Assembly: GCA_900545035.1 (NCBI GenBank)
Contig: UQXM01000050.1
Location: forward strand, 1 to 11,520
Direction: 5' to 3'
Length of the DNA: 11,520 nt
DNA from: an uncultured Fusobacterium sp.
GTDB lineage: Bacteria; Fusobacteriota; Fusobacteriia; Fusobacteriales; Fusobacteriaceae
Part shown: positions 1 through 6,361 of the stretch, one piece after another
Layout of the letters: each line of letters begins with the position of its first letter
How positions within the stretch are numbered: position 1 is the first letter of the stretch
Translations under genes and position numbers: made by a program
Notes under the pieces: generated by a model
The model's input: the letters and a program-made list of their open reading frames with translations, nothing else
Told to the model about the DNA's origin: nothing
Database searches by the model: none

Positions 1-2
1 CT

Positions 3-77
3 TGGGGCGTCGCCAAGCGGTAAGGCAACGGACTTTGACTCCGTTATGCGTTGGTTCGAATCCAGCCGCCCCAGCCA
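3..77 (+). tRNA. trnQ: tRNA-Gln, anticodon UUG
   Basis: A full cloverleaf can be folded by hand. The 7-bp acceptor stem pairs TGGGGCG (3-9) with CGCCCCA (67-73), followed by discriminator G74 and an encoded CCA at 75-77. The anticodon stem pairs ACGGA (28-32) with TCCGT (40-44) around loop CTTTGAC, giving anticodon TTG at 35-37, which reads CAA glutamine codons. The T arm pairs GTTGG (50-54) with CCAGC (62-66) around the loop TTCGAAT. The U1-A72 type acceptor start and the D-arm CCAAGCGG pattern are typical of bacterial tRNA-Gln. The gene begins two bases into the window, so its promoter, or a tRNA cluster it belongs to, lies outside. Confidence 0.97.
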
Positions 78-80
78 ACA

Positions 81-118
81 CAAAAAACTTAAGCTCTCTT
101 TTTAAGAGAGCTTTTTTT
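81..118. terminator. Bidirectional intrinsic terminator between tRNA-Gln and the acetyltransferase gene
   Basis: A perfect 10-bp stem, AAGCTCTCTT (91-100) with AAGAGAGCTT (104-113), closes a TTT loop. On the + strand it runs into a T-tract (112-118), so it ends the tRNA transcript. On the - strand it is followed by six T (complement of 83-88), so it also ends the acetyltransferase transcript arriving from the right. The - strand gene stops at 117, so its stop codon overlaps the base of the hairpin. Convergent genes sharing one symmetric terminator is a normal economy in compact genomes. Confidence 0.92.
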
Positions 119-629
119 AATTTATTCCGAACTCTTTTGGATATTTTATCACTCCGCTGATATTTATGTTTTCTTCATTTAATTTACAAACCATAAAATT
201 CTCTTTAGGTACATCAAAAGGAGCCGTTATTCCAAATCTATCTGCTGCTGCATATCCCATTTTAGGATAATATTTTTCACTTCCCAAAACTATTGAATAT
301 CCGTAACCCAACTTTTCTGCAATTTTATGTCCTTCTTTTATTAAAGCGGTTCCTATGCCTTTATTTTGATACTGCGGCAAAACAGATAACGGAGCTAATA
401 CCAAAACTTTATTATCATTTATTTTTGCTTCTGTAAACATAATATGTCCTGCTATTTTTCCTTCTATCTCTGCCACTAAAGAAAGTTCAGGAATATAAGC
501 TTCTCCTTTTCTCAATTCATTCACTAAATCCTGTTCATTTCCATCTGCATGTTCAGAACTTTCAAAAGCTTTTTTTACCAATGAATAAATAAATTCATAA
601 TCAGTTAATTTTTCTTTTCTTATTATCAT
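117..629 (-). CDS. GNAT-family N-acetyltransferase (YhbS/COG3153-like)
   Basis: 170 residues, a full-length single GNAT domain that should transfer an acetyl group from acetyl-CoA to an amine; the substrate is unknown. Visible motifs are the acetyl-CoA-binding motif A around residues 78-97, with the QNKGIGTAL loop (Q-x-x-G-x-G), and the motif-B region VLGSEKYYPKMGY (114-126). The pattern L-A-P-L-S-V-L-P-x-Y followed by Y-Y-P-x-x-G-[FY] is the signature of the YhbS-type subgroup. The ATG start at 629 has a strong Shine-Dalgarno GAGGAG (633-638) at normal spacing. The gene stands alone: a terminator follows it and the inverted repeat at 666-730 precedes it. I saw no convincing promoter between 640 and 665. 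YhbS-type proteins have been linked to various acceptors, so no specific substrate is claimed. Confidence 0.88.
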   Translation of the reverse strand: MIIRKEKLTDYEFIYSLVKKAFESSEHADGNEQDLVNELRKGEAYIPELSLVAEIEGKIAGHIMFTEAKINDNKVLVLAPLSVLPQYQNKGIGTALIKEGHKIAEKLGYGYSIVLGSEKYYPKMGYAAADRFGITAPFDVPKENFMVCKLNEENINISGVIKYPKEFGIN

Positions 630-665
630 AATCTCCTCTTTTTTTCTTTACAGTAAAATATTTGT

Positions 666-730
666 AAAAAAAATAAAGGGACTGTTACATTTATAAAATT
701 TTATTTTTTATAAGTCTGCAGCAGCCCTTT
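666..730 (-). terminator. Long imperfect inverted repeat, likely terminator of the rfaE1-ispF unit
   Basis: Read on the - strand just after the ispF stop, AAAGGG-CTG (complement of 722-730) pairs with CAG-T-CCCTTT (complement of 675-684), with one bulged base. A second, inner 8-bp stem, TTATAAAA with TTTTATAA (706-713 with 691-698), has a 7-base loop. The outer stem is followed at once by A and eight T (complement of 666-674). The two arms are related over about 23 bases, so this is an extended imperfect inverted repeat rather than a simple short hairpin. It may also be a copy of a dispersed intergenic repeat (see findings). Confidence 0.72.
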
Positions 731-749
731 CACTTTTTATTTTTATATA

Positions 750-1232
750 TTATTCTGTTATCTTTTGAAGAAGTACAACACAGTATGCTTTTATTCCCTC
801 TTCATTTCCTGTAAATCCAAGTTTTTCTTCAGTCGTAGCCTTAACACTTACATTTTCCATTTCAGTATCAAGAATTTTAGCTATTGAAATTCTCATCTCA
901 TTAAGATAATCTTTCAGTTTCGGCTTCTGTGCCACAATTATTGAATCAAGATTTCCTATCTGATAACCTTTTCCTCTCATTAAATCATTTACTTTGGCAA
1001 GTAGAATTCTGCTGTCTATTCCTTCATACTGCATATCTGTATCAGGAAAATGCTGTCCTATATCTCCGAGAGCCAATGCCCCCAGAATTGCATCCATTAC
1101 AGCATGAATAAGCACATCACCGTCAGAGTGTCCCAACACACCTTTTTCATGTGGAATTTCCACTCCGCCCAAAACAAGTTTTCTTCCTTCGACAAGTTTG
1201 TGAACATCATAACCATTTCCTATTCTCATCAT
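750..1232 (-). CDS. ispF: 2-C-methyl-D-erythritol 2,4-cyclodiphosphate synthase
   Basis: IspF catalyses the fifth step of the MEP isoprenoid pathway, cyclising CDP-ME 2-phosphate to MEcPP with release of CMP; it is a cytoplasmic homotrimer. The family hallmarks are complete. Counting from the second Met, the metal-binding GYDVH gives D8 and H10, and HSDGDVLIHA supplies H42. The C-terminal KATTEEKLGFTGNEEGI stretch matches the substrate-binding end of the family. Length (about 160 residues) is normal. An in-frame GTG at 1244 overlaps the Shine-Dalgarno AAGGAG (1244-1249) and cannot be the start. Of the tandem ATGs at 1232 and 1229, I chose 1232 because it is nearer the SD (11 bases), although most family members begin MRIG, which is 1229. 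It starts two bases after the rfaE1 stop, so the two genes are co-transcribed and probably translationally coupled. Confidence 0.96.
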   Translation of the reverse strand: MMRIGNGYDVHKLVEGRKLVLGGVEIPHEKGVLGHSDGDVLIHAVMDAILGALALGDIGQHFPDTDMQYEGIDSRILLAKVNDLMRGKGYQIGNLDSIIVAQKPKLKDYLNEMRISIAKILDTEMENVSVKATTEEKLGFTGNEEGIKAYCVVLLQKITE

Positions 1233-1234
1233 AG

Positions 1235-2221
1235 CTAATTCCACTCCTTATAAATATCGTTATAGAAATCTAATATTTCCTCCTTTGTTGCTGTTGAAGT
1301 TCCTATTTTTCCTACCACAACTCCCGCTGCTGTATTGGCAATTCTTGCTGCTTCTTCCCAAGTTGCTCCTGCAGCTTTTGAAAGAGTGTAAACCGATATC
1401 ACTGTATCTCCTGCTCCTGTAACATCGTATACCTCTTTTGCAAATGTAGGAATATTTATAACACTGTCCTCTGTATAAATGCTTACTCCCTCTTCGCTTC
1501 TTGTAAGAAGAAGATTGTCAAGTTGAAGATTATCTCTCAAAGTTTTTCCCACAATATCTATATCTGTTTTCTTTGGAAGCTTTGCAGATTCATAAGCTTC
1601 TTTTCTGTTCGGAGTCATTGAAGAAGCTCTGAAATAGTTCATAATATTTGACGGTTTAGGGTCAACTGTAACTATCTTGTTGTATTTTCTGGCAAGTTTT
1701 ATTATCTCTTTGGCAACTCTCTCTGTAAGAACTCCTTTGTCATAATCGGAAAGAATAATTGCATCTATATTTTCAATATTTTTTTTCAGATTATCAAGAA
1801 TAGAGTCCTCCAAAATCTCGTTGATATTTGTAGGGTCTTCCCAGTCTATTCTAAGAAGCTGCTGATTTCCTCCCAGAACTCTTCTTTTTACAATAGTCGG
1901 TCTGTCTTCACTTCTTATAACTCCCTCTGCATTCACTCCAAGAAGTTTCAGAGATTTTTTCAGTCTGTCCCCGTCTGTATCATCTCCGATTACTCCGTAG
2001 CAGAAAGTTTTTACTCCAAGAGTTGCAAGGTTGTTGATAACATTTCCCGCTCCCCCAAGAACAAATCTTTCCTCTTTGACGGAAACGACAGGAACAGGAG
2101 CTTCAGGAGATATTCTGTCCACAGTTCCTATAATATAATCATCGAGCATCAAATCTCCCACAACAGCCATTCTAACTTTTCTGAAATTAGAGATGATTTC
2201 AACAAGTCTTTCTTTATTCAT
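1235..2221 (-). CDS. rfaE1: D-glycero-beta-D-manno-heptose 7-phosphate kinase (PfkB family, single-domain)
   Basis: 328 residues, equivalent to the N-terminal kinase half of HldE/RfaE (also called HldA). It phosphorylates heptose 7-phosphate at C1 to give the 1,7-bisphosphate, an early step in making ADP-heptose for the LPS inner core. Visible motifs are VGDLMLDDYIIGTVDRISPEAP-type substrate-site residues (21-42), the PfkB glycine signature FVLGGAGN (53-60), SDYDKGVL (158-165), and the C-terminal DVTGAGDT (266-273) with catalytic base D272. The nucleotidyltransferase half of bifunctional HldE is absent, so a separate rfaE2/hldC should exist elsewhere. The ATG at 2221 has SD GGAGG four bases upstream. 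The gene is preceded by a good promoter (2284-2312) and followed by ispF. A related sugar kinase is the alternative, but the ISPEAPVPVV and GGAGNVINNLATLG segments are characteristic of RfaE1. Confidence 0.92.
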   Translation of the reverse strand: MNKERLVEIISNFRKVRMAVVGDLMLDDYIIGTVDRISPEAPVPVVSVKEERFVLGGAGNVINNLATLGVKTFCYGVIGDDTDGDRLKKSLKLLGVNAEGVIRSEDRPTIVKRRVLGGNQQLLRIDWEDPTNINEILEDSILDNLKKNIENIDAIILSDYDKGVLTERVAKEIIKLARKYNKIVTVDPKPSNIMNYFRASSMTPNRKEAYESAKLPKKTDIDIVGKTLRDNLQLDNLLLTRSEEGVSIYTEDSVINIPTFAKEVYDVTGAGDTVISVYTLSKAAGATWEEAARIANTAAGVVVGKIGTSTATKEEILDFYNDIYKEWN

Positions 2222-2283
2222 TTTGCCTCCAAAAATATATTCTGATTTTTATTTTTTATTTTCAACCATAATTTTCCAATTAT

Positions 2284-2312
2284 ATTTTACTAGTATTTAG
2301 ACATAATATCAA
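2284..2312 (-). promoter_or_regulatory. Sigma70-type promoter for rfaE1-ispF
   Basis: On the - strand, TTGATA (complement of 2307-2312) is separated by exactly 17 bases from TAAAAT (complement of 2284-2289). Each box differs from consensus by one base. It lies about 60 bases upstream of the rfaE1 start, leaving an untranslated leader of roughly 55 bases without obvious structure. I see no terminator between the secretin stop (2332) and this promoter, so read-through from the secretion operon is possible. Confidence 0.68.
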
Positions 2313-2331
2313 GATACTTTCCCCTTTTATT

Positions 2332-4002
2332 TTATTCAACACCGTAAAATGTATTCATTCCTGTATCTGAAAATCCTCCGTCTTTTACAATATCGACCTT
2401 GAGCCTTATATACAAATCTGTTGCTTCTCTTCTTTTGGAACTGTTTCTGAATAATGCTCCCATCACAGGCACCGAAGATACAAAAGGAATGCTGCTTTCT
2501 GAATTTTGAATTATGCCTTTTTTAAGTCCTCCGATAAATACCGTGTCCCCGTCTTTCATTCTTACAGTTGTTTCAAGATTTCTGGAAACTTTTGAACCTC
2601 CCATTCCGTTGTATTCGTTTCCCTCTTCGTCCTCTTCCTCTATATAATTCTGCATTTTAAAATCACTGGTTTCAAGACTGATGTTCAGCACAACATACCC
2701 GTCTTTCAAAATTTCCGGAACAACATTCAGTATAATTCCCGCCTCTTTAAAAATAGGTGTGTATGTTGTTTTGCTGTTTTCGTCATTTTCTACTTTTTCC
2801 TGCCCGATAATTCTCTCCTCTGTTATACGAAAACTTCCCTCTTTTCCGTTTGTGGTTACGATTGAGGGAATGGCACTTATTGTTAAATCCTGTGTCCCCT
2901 GCAGAAGCGAAAAACTCATCTCCAACAAATCTTCATCTCCGTTAAAATTTCTCACCAGACTGAAAACCGATGAATAAAGAGAACTTATTCCAGTTACGGA
3001 AGAATTTGACAAAATTCCCCCGCTTATGCTGTTATTTTTCTTGGTTTCTCCATTGTTTGTATACAGCCAGTTAAATCCCAAATCTTCAAAAAGATTGTCT
3101 GTTACATCTAAAATTTGTGCAGTTATCCTCACCTGTTTGTTATGGCTGTCGAGATTTTCCAGAGATTTTTTAATTTCATAAACCTTATCTCTTTTTCCGC
3201 TTATATAAATTATCCCTTTTTTAGAATTGGCTGAAAATTTTACTCCCTCTCTCAGAGTTTCATCAAAAATATTTTCAGGACTGAAAGTTTCCACATCACT
3301 GAATTTTATTTTTTCTATTATAAAATCTCTTGCTGAATTTTCTTCCTTATAATCTTCTCCGTCAAAATTTTTATTTTTATCTGAAAACTCTCTGTCTTTT
3401 TCAAGAAAAATTACAGTTGTATTATTATGCTTATCAACATTAATAAATTCTCCCTCAATCATGTATCCCTCTTTTTCTGCACGGATAAAATATGCACCAT
3501 AGGGAATATTTTCAAAACGAAAGCTTCCTTCTTTTCCTGAAAAACACGGCTTTGAATAATTATCAAGAAGAGTTATTTTTGCTCCGCTCAAAGCTTTTTT
3601 GTATTCAGATGAAAAAATTTTTCCTGTAATATCTCCCCGTCCCTCTTTATTAACAGCTCTCGGGGAAATAAAAATATATCCCTCTCTCTGCTCTGTTTTC
3701 CATTCGTGAGTTTCACAAAGCATCATAAGAATTTTTTCAAGAGAACTTCCCGCACTCATATACAGTTCAATTTTTTTGCCGGAGATACTTTCTTCTGCTC
3801 CGATATCCACATTTCCCTCTTTTGAAAGGTAAAAAACAAAATCCGAAAGAGTCATATCCACTGCATTGATTTCATTTTTATATATTATTTTTCCCAAATC
3901 TTGAGAATTTATATTTTTCTCTGCTCCCAAAATCATAATATTTAAAAACAGAAATAAAATCAAAAGTTTAATCTTTTTTCTCAAATTTTTCACCTGCCCC
4001 AT
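2332..4002 (-). CDS. gspD: Outer-membrane secretin (GspD/PilQ family) with an embedded carboxypeptidase-regulatory-like domain
   Basis: 556 residues; forms the oligomeric outer-membrane pore of the secretion/filament machine. Order of parts: signal peptide (about 1-27), an N0/STN domain (about 39-114), a carboxypeptidase-regulatory-like beta-sandwich (about 122-200), a charged linker (about 203-225), one N1/N3-type ring domain (about 228-288), then the secretin core (about 290-540). Core marks include VRITAQILDVTDNLFEDLGF (291-310), AIPSIVTTNGKEG (377-389), AGIILNVVPEI (421-431) and the closing KDGDTVFIGGL and PFVSSVPVMGALF (506-518). It is the last gene of the operon and overlaps the M/PilO-like gene by 35 bases if the ATG at 4002 (AAGGGG just upstream) is used. 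A TTG at 3984 after AGGTG would give a shorter signal peptide and a 17-base overlap, so the start is not settled. Whether this is a T2SS or a type IV pilus secretin cannot be decided from sequence alone. Confidence 0.93.
   Translation of the reverse strand: MGQVKNLRKKIKLLILFLFLNIMILGAEKNINSQDLGKIIYKNEINAVDMTLSDFVFYLSKEGNVDIGAEESISGKKIELYMSAGSSLEKILMMLCETHEWKTEQREGYIFISPRAVNKEGRGDITGKIFSSEYKKALSGAKITLLDNYSKPCFSGKEGSFRFENIPYGAYFIRAEKEGYMIEGEFINVDKHNNTTVIFLEKDREFSDKNKNFDGEDYKEENSARDFIIEKIKFSDVETFSPENIFDETLREGVKFSANSKKGIIYISGKRDKVYEIKKSLENLDSHNKQVRITAQILDVTDNLFEDLGFNWLYTNNGETKKNNSISGGILSNSSVTGISSLYSSVFSLVRNFNGDEDLLEMSFSLLQGTQDLTISAIPSIVTTNGKEGSFRITEERIIGQEKVENDENSKTTYTPIFKEAGIILNVVPEILKDGYVVLNISLETSDFKMQNYIEEEDEEGNEYNGMGGSKVSRNLETTVRMKDGDTVFIGGLKKGIIQNSESSIPFVSSVPVMGALFRNSSKRREATDLYIRLKVDIVKDGGFSDTGMNTFYGVE
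3403..3639 (-). other. Inserted carboxypeptidase-regulatory-like (CNA-B/transthyretin-fold) domain in the secretin
   Basis: Secretin residues about 122-200. The segment reads GDITGKIF, then ALSGAKITLLDN, then KEGSFRFENIPYGAYFIRAE and KEGY, then a closing TTVIFLEKD strand. This G-x-[IV]-x-G-x-[IV] … A-x-V-x-[LV] … G-x-[FY]-x-F-x-[NG]-[IL]-P-x-G-x-Y pattern is the standard signature of CarboxypepD_reg-type beta-sandwiches, known from surface and TonB-linked proteins. It sits between N0 and the next ring domain, where secretins normally carry N1. The domain call rests on motif recognition only. Confidence 0.75.
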
Positions 4003-4789
4003 TTTCCCCTTTCAGATTGAATATCATTCTGTTTTTTTCATTTTTTATATCTGTAAGAATTAATTTTTCCTCATTTAAAAATATTTTATATTCATTCTTA
4101 TGAACAATAATAATTTTTTTGTCAGCGAGATAATATCTCTGTGTTTTCCCCAAAATACGAAAATAAAATATCCCCCTGTTTTTTCCAGCCGAAATATATT
4201 TTACAAGCTTTATGGTATTATTATCAGATACAAAAATATCTTTTTCTCTTGTATTTTTATTTATATTTTCATCTTTTAAAATATTTATTTTTCCCGAAGA
4301 AGAAAAACGCAATATAAGATTGTCCCCAAATTTTTCAATCTCAACACTTTCTTTCATTATATTAATATCCTGCTCCGTGTCTTTTACAAATTGAAAAATA
4401 TCTTTCTCACCCCCCGAAACTGTATAAGGAACACAAAACTCCCCCTCTTCCTCCCTGCTTCTTCCTATTTCTTTTATCTCAATATTGTTTTTCCTCATAA
4501 AACTGTTCAGATATTTTTGAAACTCTCCTGCTGAACCAAAGCTCCTTTGTTTTTCGGAAAAAATTCTGTTTTCTTCTGTCAGTTTTTCTTTTTGTGATTT
4601 TAATTTCTCAATATTTTTTTCAGTAATCTTTTCCTTTAATGTTATATTCTCAATTCTCTTTTCTTTCATTTCAATATTATGTATATTATCAATAATAATT
4701 TCTGACGGAACTATTACAAGGTAATAAAAAATCAGCAGAAATACAAAAAAATATACAATTTTTTTATGTTCTGAAAATATTTCTCCCAT
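3968..4789 (-). CDS. GspM/PilO-like inner-membrane alignment protein with extra C-terminal domain
   Basis: 273 residues. It has a short cytoplasmic start, one membrane anchor (about 9-32), a charged coiled coil (about 38-82), then a periplasmic alpha/beta segment (about 86-166: EFQKYLNSFMRKNNIEIKEI … PYTVSGGEKDIFQFVKDTE) with the layout of the PilO/GspM ferredoxin-like fold. PilO/GspM proteins pair with PilN/GspL in the inner membrane, which matches the gene immediately upstream. A further segment at 205-262 is more than PilO/GspM usually has and resembles the homology region of GspC/PilP (see separate entry). The ATG at 4789 lies two bases after the stop of the L-like gene, with GAGG in that gene's end serving as Shine-Dalgarno. 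Family identity rests on architecture and position rather than strong motifs, as is usual for this fast-evolving family. Confidence 0.72.
   Translation of the reverse strand: MGEIFSEHKKIVYFFVFLLIFYYLVIVPSEIIIDNIHNIEMKEKRIENITLKEKITEKNIEKLKSQKEKLTEENRIFSEKQRSFGSAGEFQKYLNSFMRKNNIEIKEIGRSREEEGEFCVPYTVSGGEKDIFQFVKDTEQDINIMKESVEIEKFGDNLILRFSSSGKINILKDENINKNTREKDIFVSDNNTIKLVKYISAGKNRGIFYFRILGKTQRYYLADKKIIIVHKNEYKIFLNEEKLILTDIKNEKNRMIFNLKGENGAGEKFEKKD
4004..4177 (-). other. Possible GspC/PilP-like homology-region domain at the C-terminus of the GspM/PilO-like protein
   Basis: Residues about 205-262 alternate short beta strands: IFYFRILGKTQRYYLADKK, IIIVHKNEYKIFLNEEK, LILTDIKNEKNRMIFNLKG. The order 'strand with LG, strand, x-x-Y-x-[IV]-x-x-[GN], then strand [LV]-x-x-I-x-x-x-[RK]-[MV]-x-[FL]-x-[LF]' resembles the small beta barrel by which GspC and PilP contact the secretin N0 domain. 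No separate GspC or PilP gene is in the operon. This is an inference from strand pattern and context, not a firm homology call. Confidence 0.4.
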
Positions 4790-4791
4790 AT

Positions 4792-5763
4792 CTACACCCT
4801 CAATTCTAAAAGAAATTCAAAACTGTTTTCTCTCTGTATAATATAATCATATTTTACAGAGCTGATATTTTTTTCCTGTTCCAAAATTTCCGAAAAATCA
4901 AAAAGAGAGTTTTCATCACAAGCTCTTCCCTGTATATTAAAAAATCCCTTTTCATAATAGATTTTTTCAGCTGTGATATTTTCGGGCATAAGTTTTAAAA
5001 CTTTCAAAATTTTTTCACTGAAAAGCTCTCTTTCTGCAAGGAATTTTTCATTTTCCGTTTTAAGATTTTCAATCTCCTGTGTAAATCTGTCCTCTTCAAA
5101 TTTTACAGTATTCAGATTTTCCTCTGCAATAACTGTTTTTTTATCAAGCTCTGTAATTTTATCTTCCAAAACAGAGTTGTAAAAATAAAGTCCGGCAGAA
5201 ACAGCAGCTGTAAAAACCATTATCCCTGCACCTTTTTTATTTATTGAAAAACTATTTTCTCTTTTTAAAATAGTATCATAATCATCTATTACAAAATGAT
5301 TTTCTTCGTCTAAAAAAATCTCTCCTGCCTTGATTTTATTTTTAAGAAAAAACTCAATGAGATTTTCCACAAAATCCCTGTCCAAAATATAAATGATAAA
5401 TTTATTACTGTTCGTATACATAAAATATTTTATAAAATAATCATCTAAATTTTCTTCATTTAAAAATATTTTTGTTTCATACTCTATAAATTTTTCTGTT
5501 TTTTCCGGAGGTATTTCATCATTTTCTGTTTCCGTTTCAAAAGTTTTAAAATATTCGCTGCCGATAAAAATATCCACACAGGAAAAACTTTTAAGTTTTT
5601 TAATATAAAGTTCCAGATATTTGAGAGAACTGTTCCCCTCGTTTTCTATTGTCTGAAAAACTGCATTCTCTTCAAAAATAACAGTTTCATCAGAAGAAAA
5701 AACTATTTTTCCTCTTTTTTTATCTAAAAATTTATCAGATATTTTTTTAATAAAGTTCAACAT
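4792..5763 (-). CDS. GspL/PilN-like inner-membrane assembly protein with reduced cytoplasmic domain
   Basis: 323 residues from the ATG at 5763. Parts in order: an N-terminal cytoplasmic region (about 1-175) rich in beta strands and acidic residues with no recognisable nucleotide-binding loops, one membrane helix (about 179-195), a periplasmic coiled coil (about 198-250), and a C-terminal PilN-type ferredoxin-like domain (about 255-323) with LMPENITAEKIYYEKGFFNI, then QGRACDEN and a closing FEFLLELRV strand. GspL links the GspE ATPase to GspM; in type IV pili the same job is split between PilM and PilN. The cytoplasmic region is shorter than a usual GspL or PilM actin-like domain. An in-frame TTG at 5775 exists, but the ATG at 5763 has GAGG at 6-base spacing and gives a 17-base overlap with the gene upstream, like other junctions here. 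Confidence 0.75.
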   Translation of the reverse strand: MLNFIKKISDKFLDKKRGKIVFSSDETVIFEENAVFQTIENEGNSSLKYLELYIKKLKSFSCVDIFIGSEYFKTFETETENDEIPPEKTEKFIEYETKIFLNEENLDDYFIKYFMYTNSNKFIIYILDRDFVENLIEFFLKNKIKAGEIFLDEENHFVIDDYDTILKRENSFSINKKGAGIMVFTAAVSAGLYFYNSVLEDKITELDKKTVIAEENLNTVKFEEDRFTQEIENLKTENEKFLAERELFSEKILKVLKLMPENITAEKIYYEKGFFNIQGRACDENSLFDFSEILEQEKNISSVKYDYIIQRENSFEFLLELRV

Positions 5764-6361
5764 TAAGCACCTCAAGTTTACAGCTTTTCATAATACTGAT
5801 ATCTGTATTTTCTCTTTTTGGAAAAACCACTTTAATCTGCCCCTCAATCTCCATATTATATTTTCTGCCTCCCAAATCAAAATCTTCAATACAGATATCT
5901 TTCCAAATTTTCCTGAAAAAAATTATCGCTTCCTGTTCTTTAATTGAAGATAAGTCAGGATTTTCTGCAATAAAATCTCTGAAATCAAAACCATTTTCCT
6001 TGGAAAAATATTTTTCCTGCTTTCCTGTGATAATCTTATAAATTTCATATCCTCTCTCTGACAAAGGAAAATCTTCATAATTTTCAGTCCACATAAGTTT
6101 TCCGTTTTTTTCTGTAAAATACCAAATAATATCGCGGATATTCTTTTCGGAAATTTCTTTCTCAATATTAAAAATTGTTTCTTTAAAAAGGACTTCCAAA
6201 AAAGCTTCTTTATTTTTTCTGGAAATTATATCTCTGCTGTCTGTTCTCAAGGATATTTCCCCCGAAAGCATAAGAGAAGAAGTGAACACAGCCCAGCTGA
6301 CAAAGGAGATTATTATAATTATAAAAGCTGTAAGCCCTCCTTTATTTTTGTCTGTATACAT
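5747..6361 (-). CDS. GspK-like minor pseudopilin (no Glu at +5)
   Basis: 204 residues. The start MYTDKNKGG is followed by a long hydrophobic helix LTAFIIIIISFVSWAVF and then SSLMLSGE, the shape of a prepilin leader. Assuming cleavage after G9, the mature residue +5 is Ile instead of the usual Glu. Among pseudopilins, GspK is the known member lacking Glu5; it caps the filament tip together with GspI and GspJ. Position fits: it follows the I-like and J-like genes and precedes the L-like gene, as in gsp operons. The remaining 170 residues (mixed helical, rich in Lys, Glu and Phe) are short compared with the usual GspK of about 300, so the helical domain inserted in GspK is reduced or different. 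The ATG at 6361 has GAGAGGA just upstream, inside the J-like gene, which it overlaps by 20 bases. A PilX-like minor pilin is the alternative. Confidence 0.68.
   Translation of the reverse strand: MYTDKNKGGLTAFIIIIISFVSWAVFTSSLMLSGEISLRTDSRDIISRKNKEAFLEVLFKETIFNIEKEISEKNIRDIIWYFTEKNGKLMWTENYEDFPLSERGYEIYKIITGKQEKYFSKENGFDFRDFIAENPDLSSIKEQEAIIFFRKIWKDICIEDFDLGGRKYNMEIEGQIKVVFPKRENTDISIMKSCKLEVLNVELY

Noticed and set aside
1233..1244. GTG start for ispF at 1244
   Set aside because: The codon overlaps the Shine-Dalgarno itself, and IspF proteins begin at the MRIG of the downstream ATG pair.
1235..2221. Bifunctional HldE (kinase plus nucleotidyltransferase)
   Set aside because: The frame ends after the PfkB kinase domain; no nucleotidyltransferase HxGH motif is present, and ispF follows after two bases.
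2222..2331. Terminator between the secretin and rfaE1
   Set aside because: No GC-containing hairpin with a following T-run was found on the - strand; the stretch holds only the rfaE1 promoter and leader.
2681..2977. Open frame of 98 codons on the + strand opposite the secretin
   Set aside because: Antisense to the conserved secretin core; no homology visible, and the composition is that of a shadow frame.
5923..6165. Open frame of 80 codons on the - strand in another frame of the GspK-like gene
   Set aside because: Inside a longer frame that has a prepilin leader, a good ribosome site and correct operon context; the alternative product is basic and featureless.
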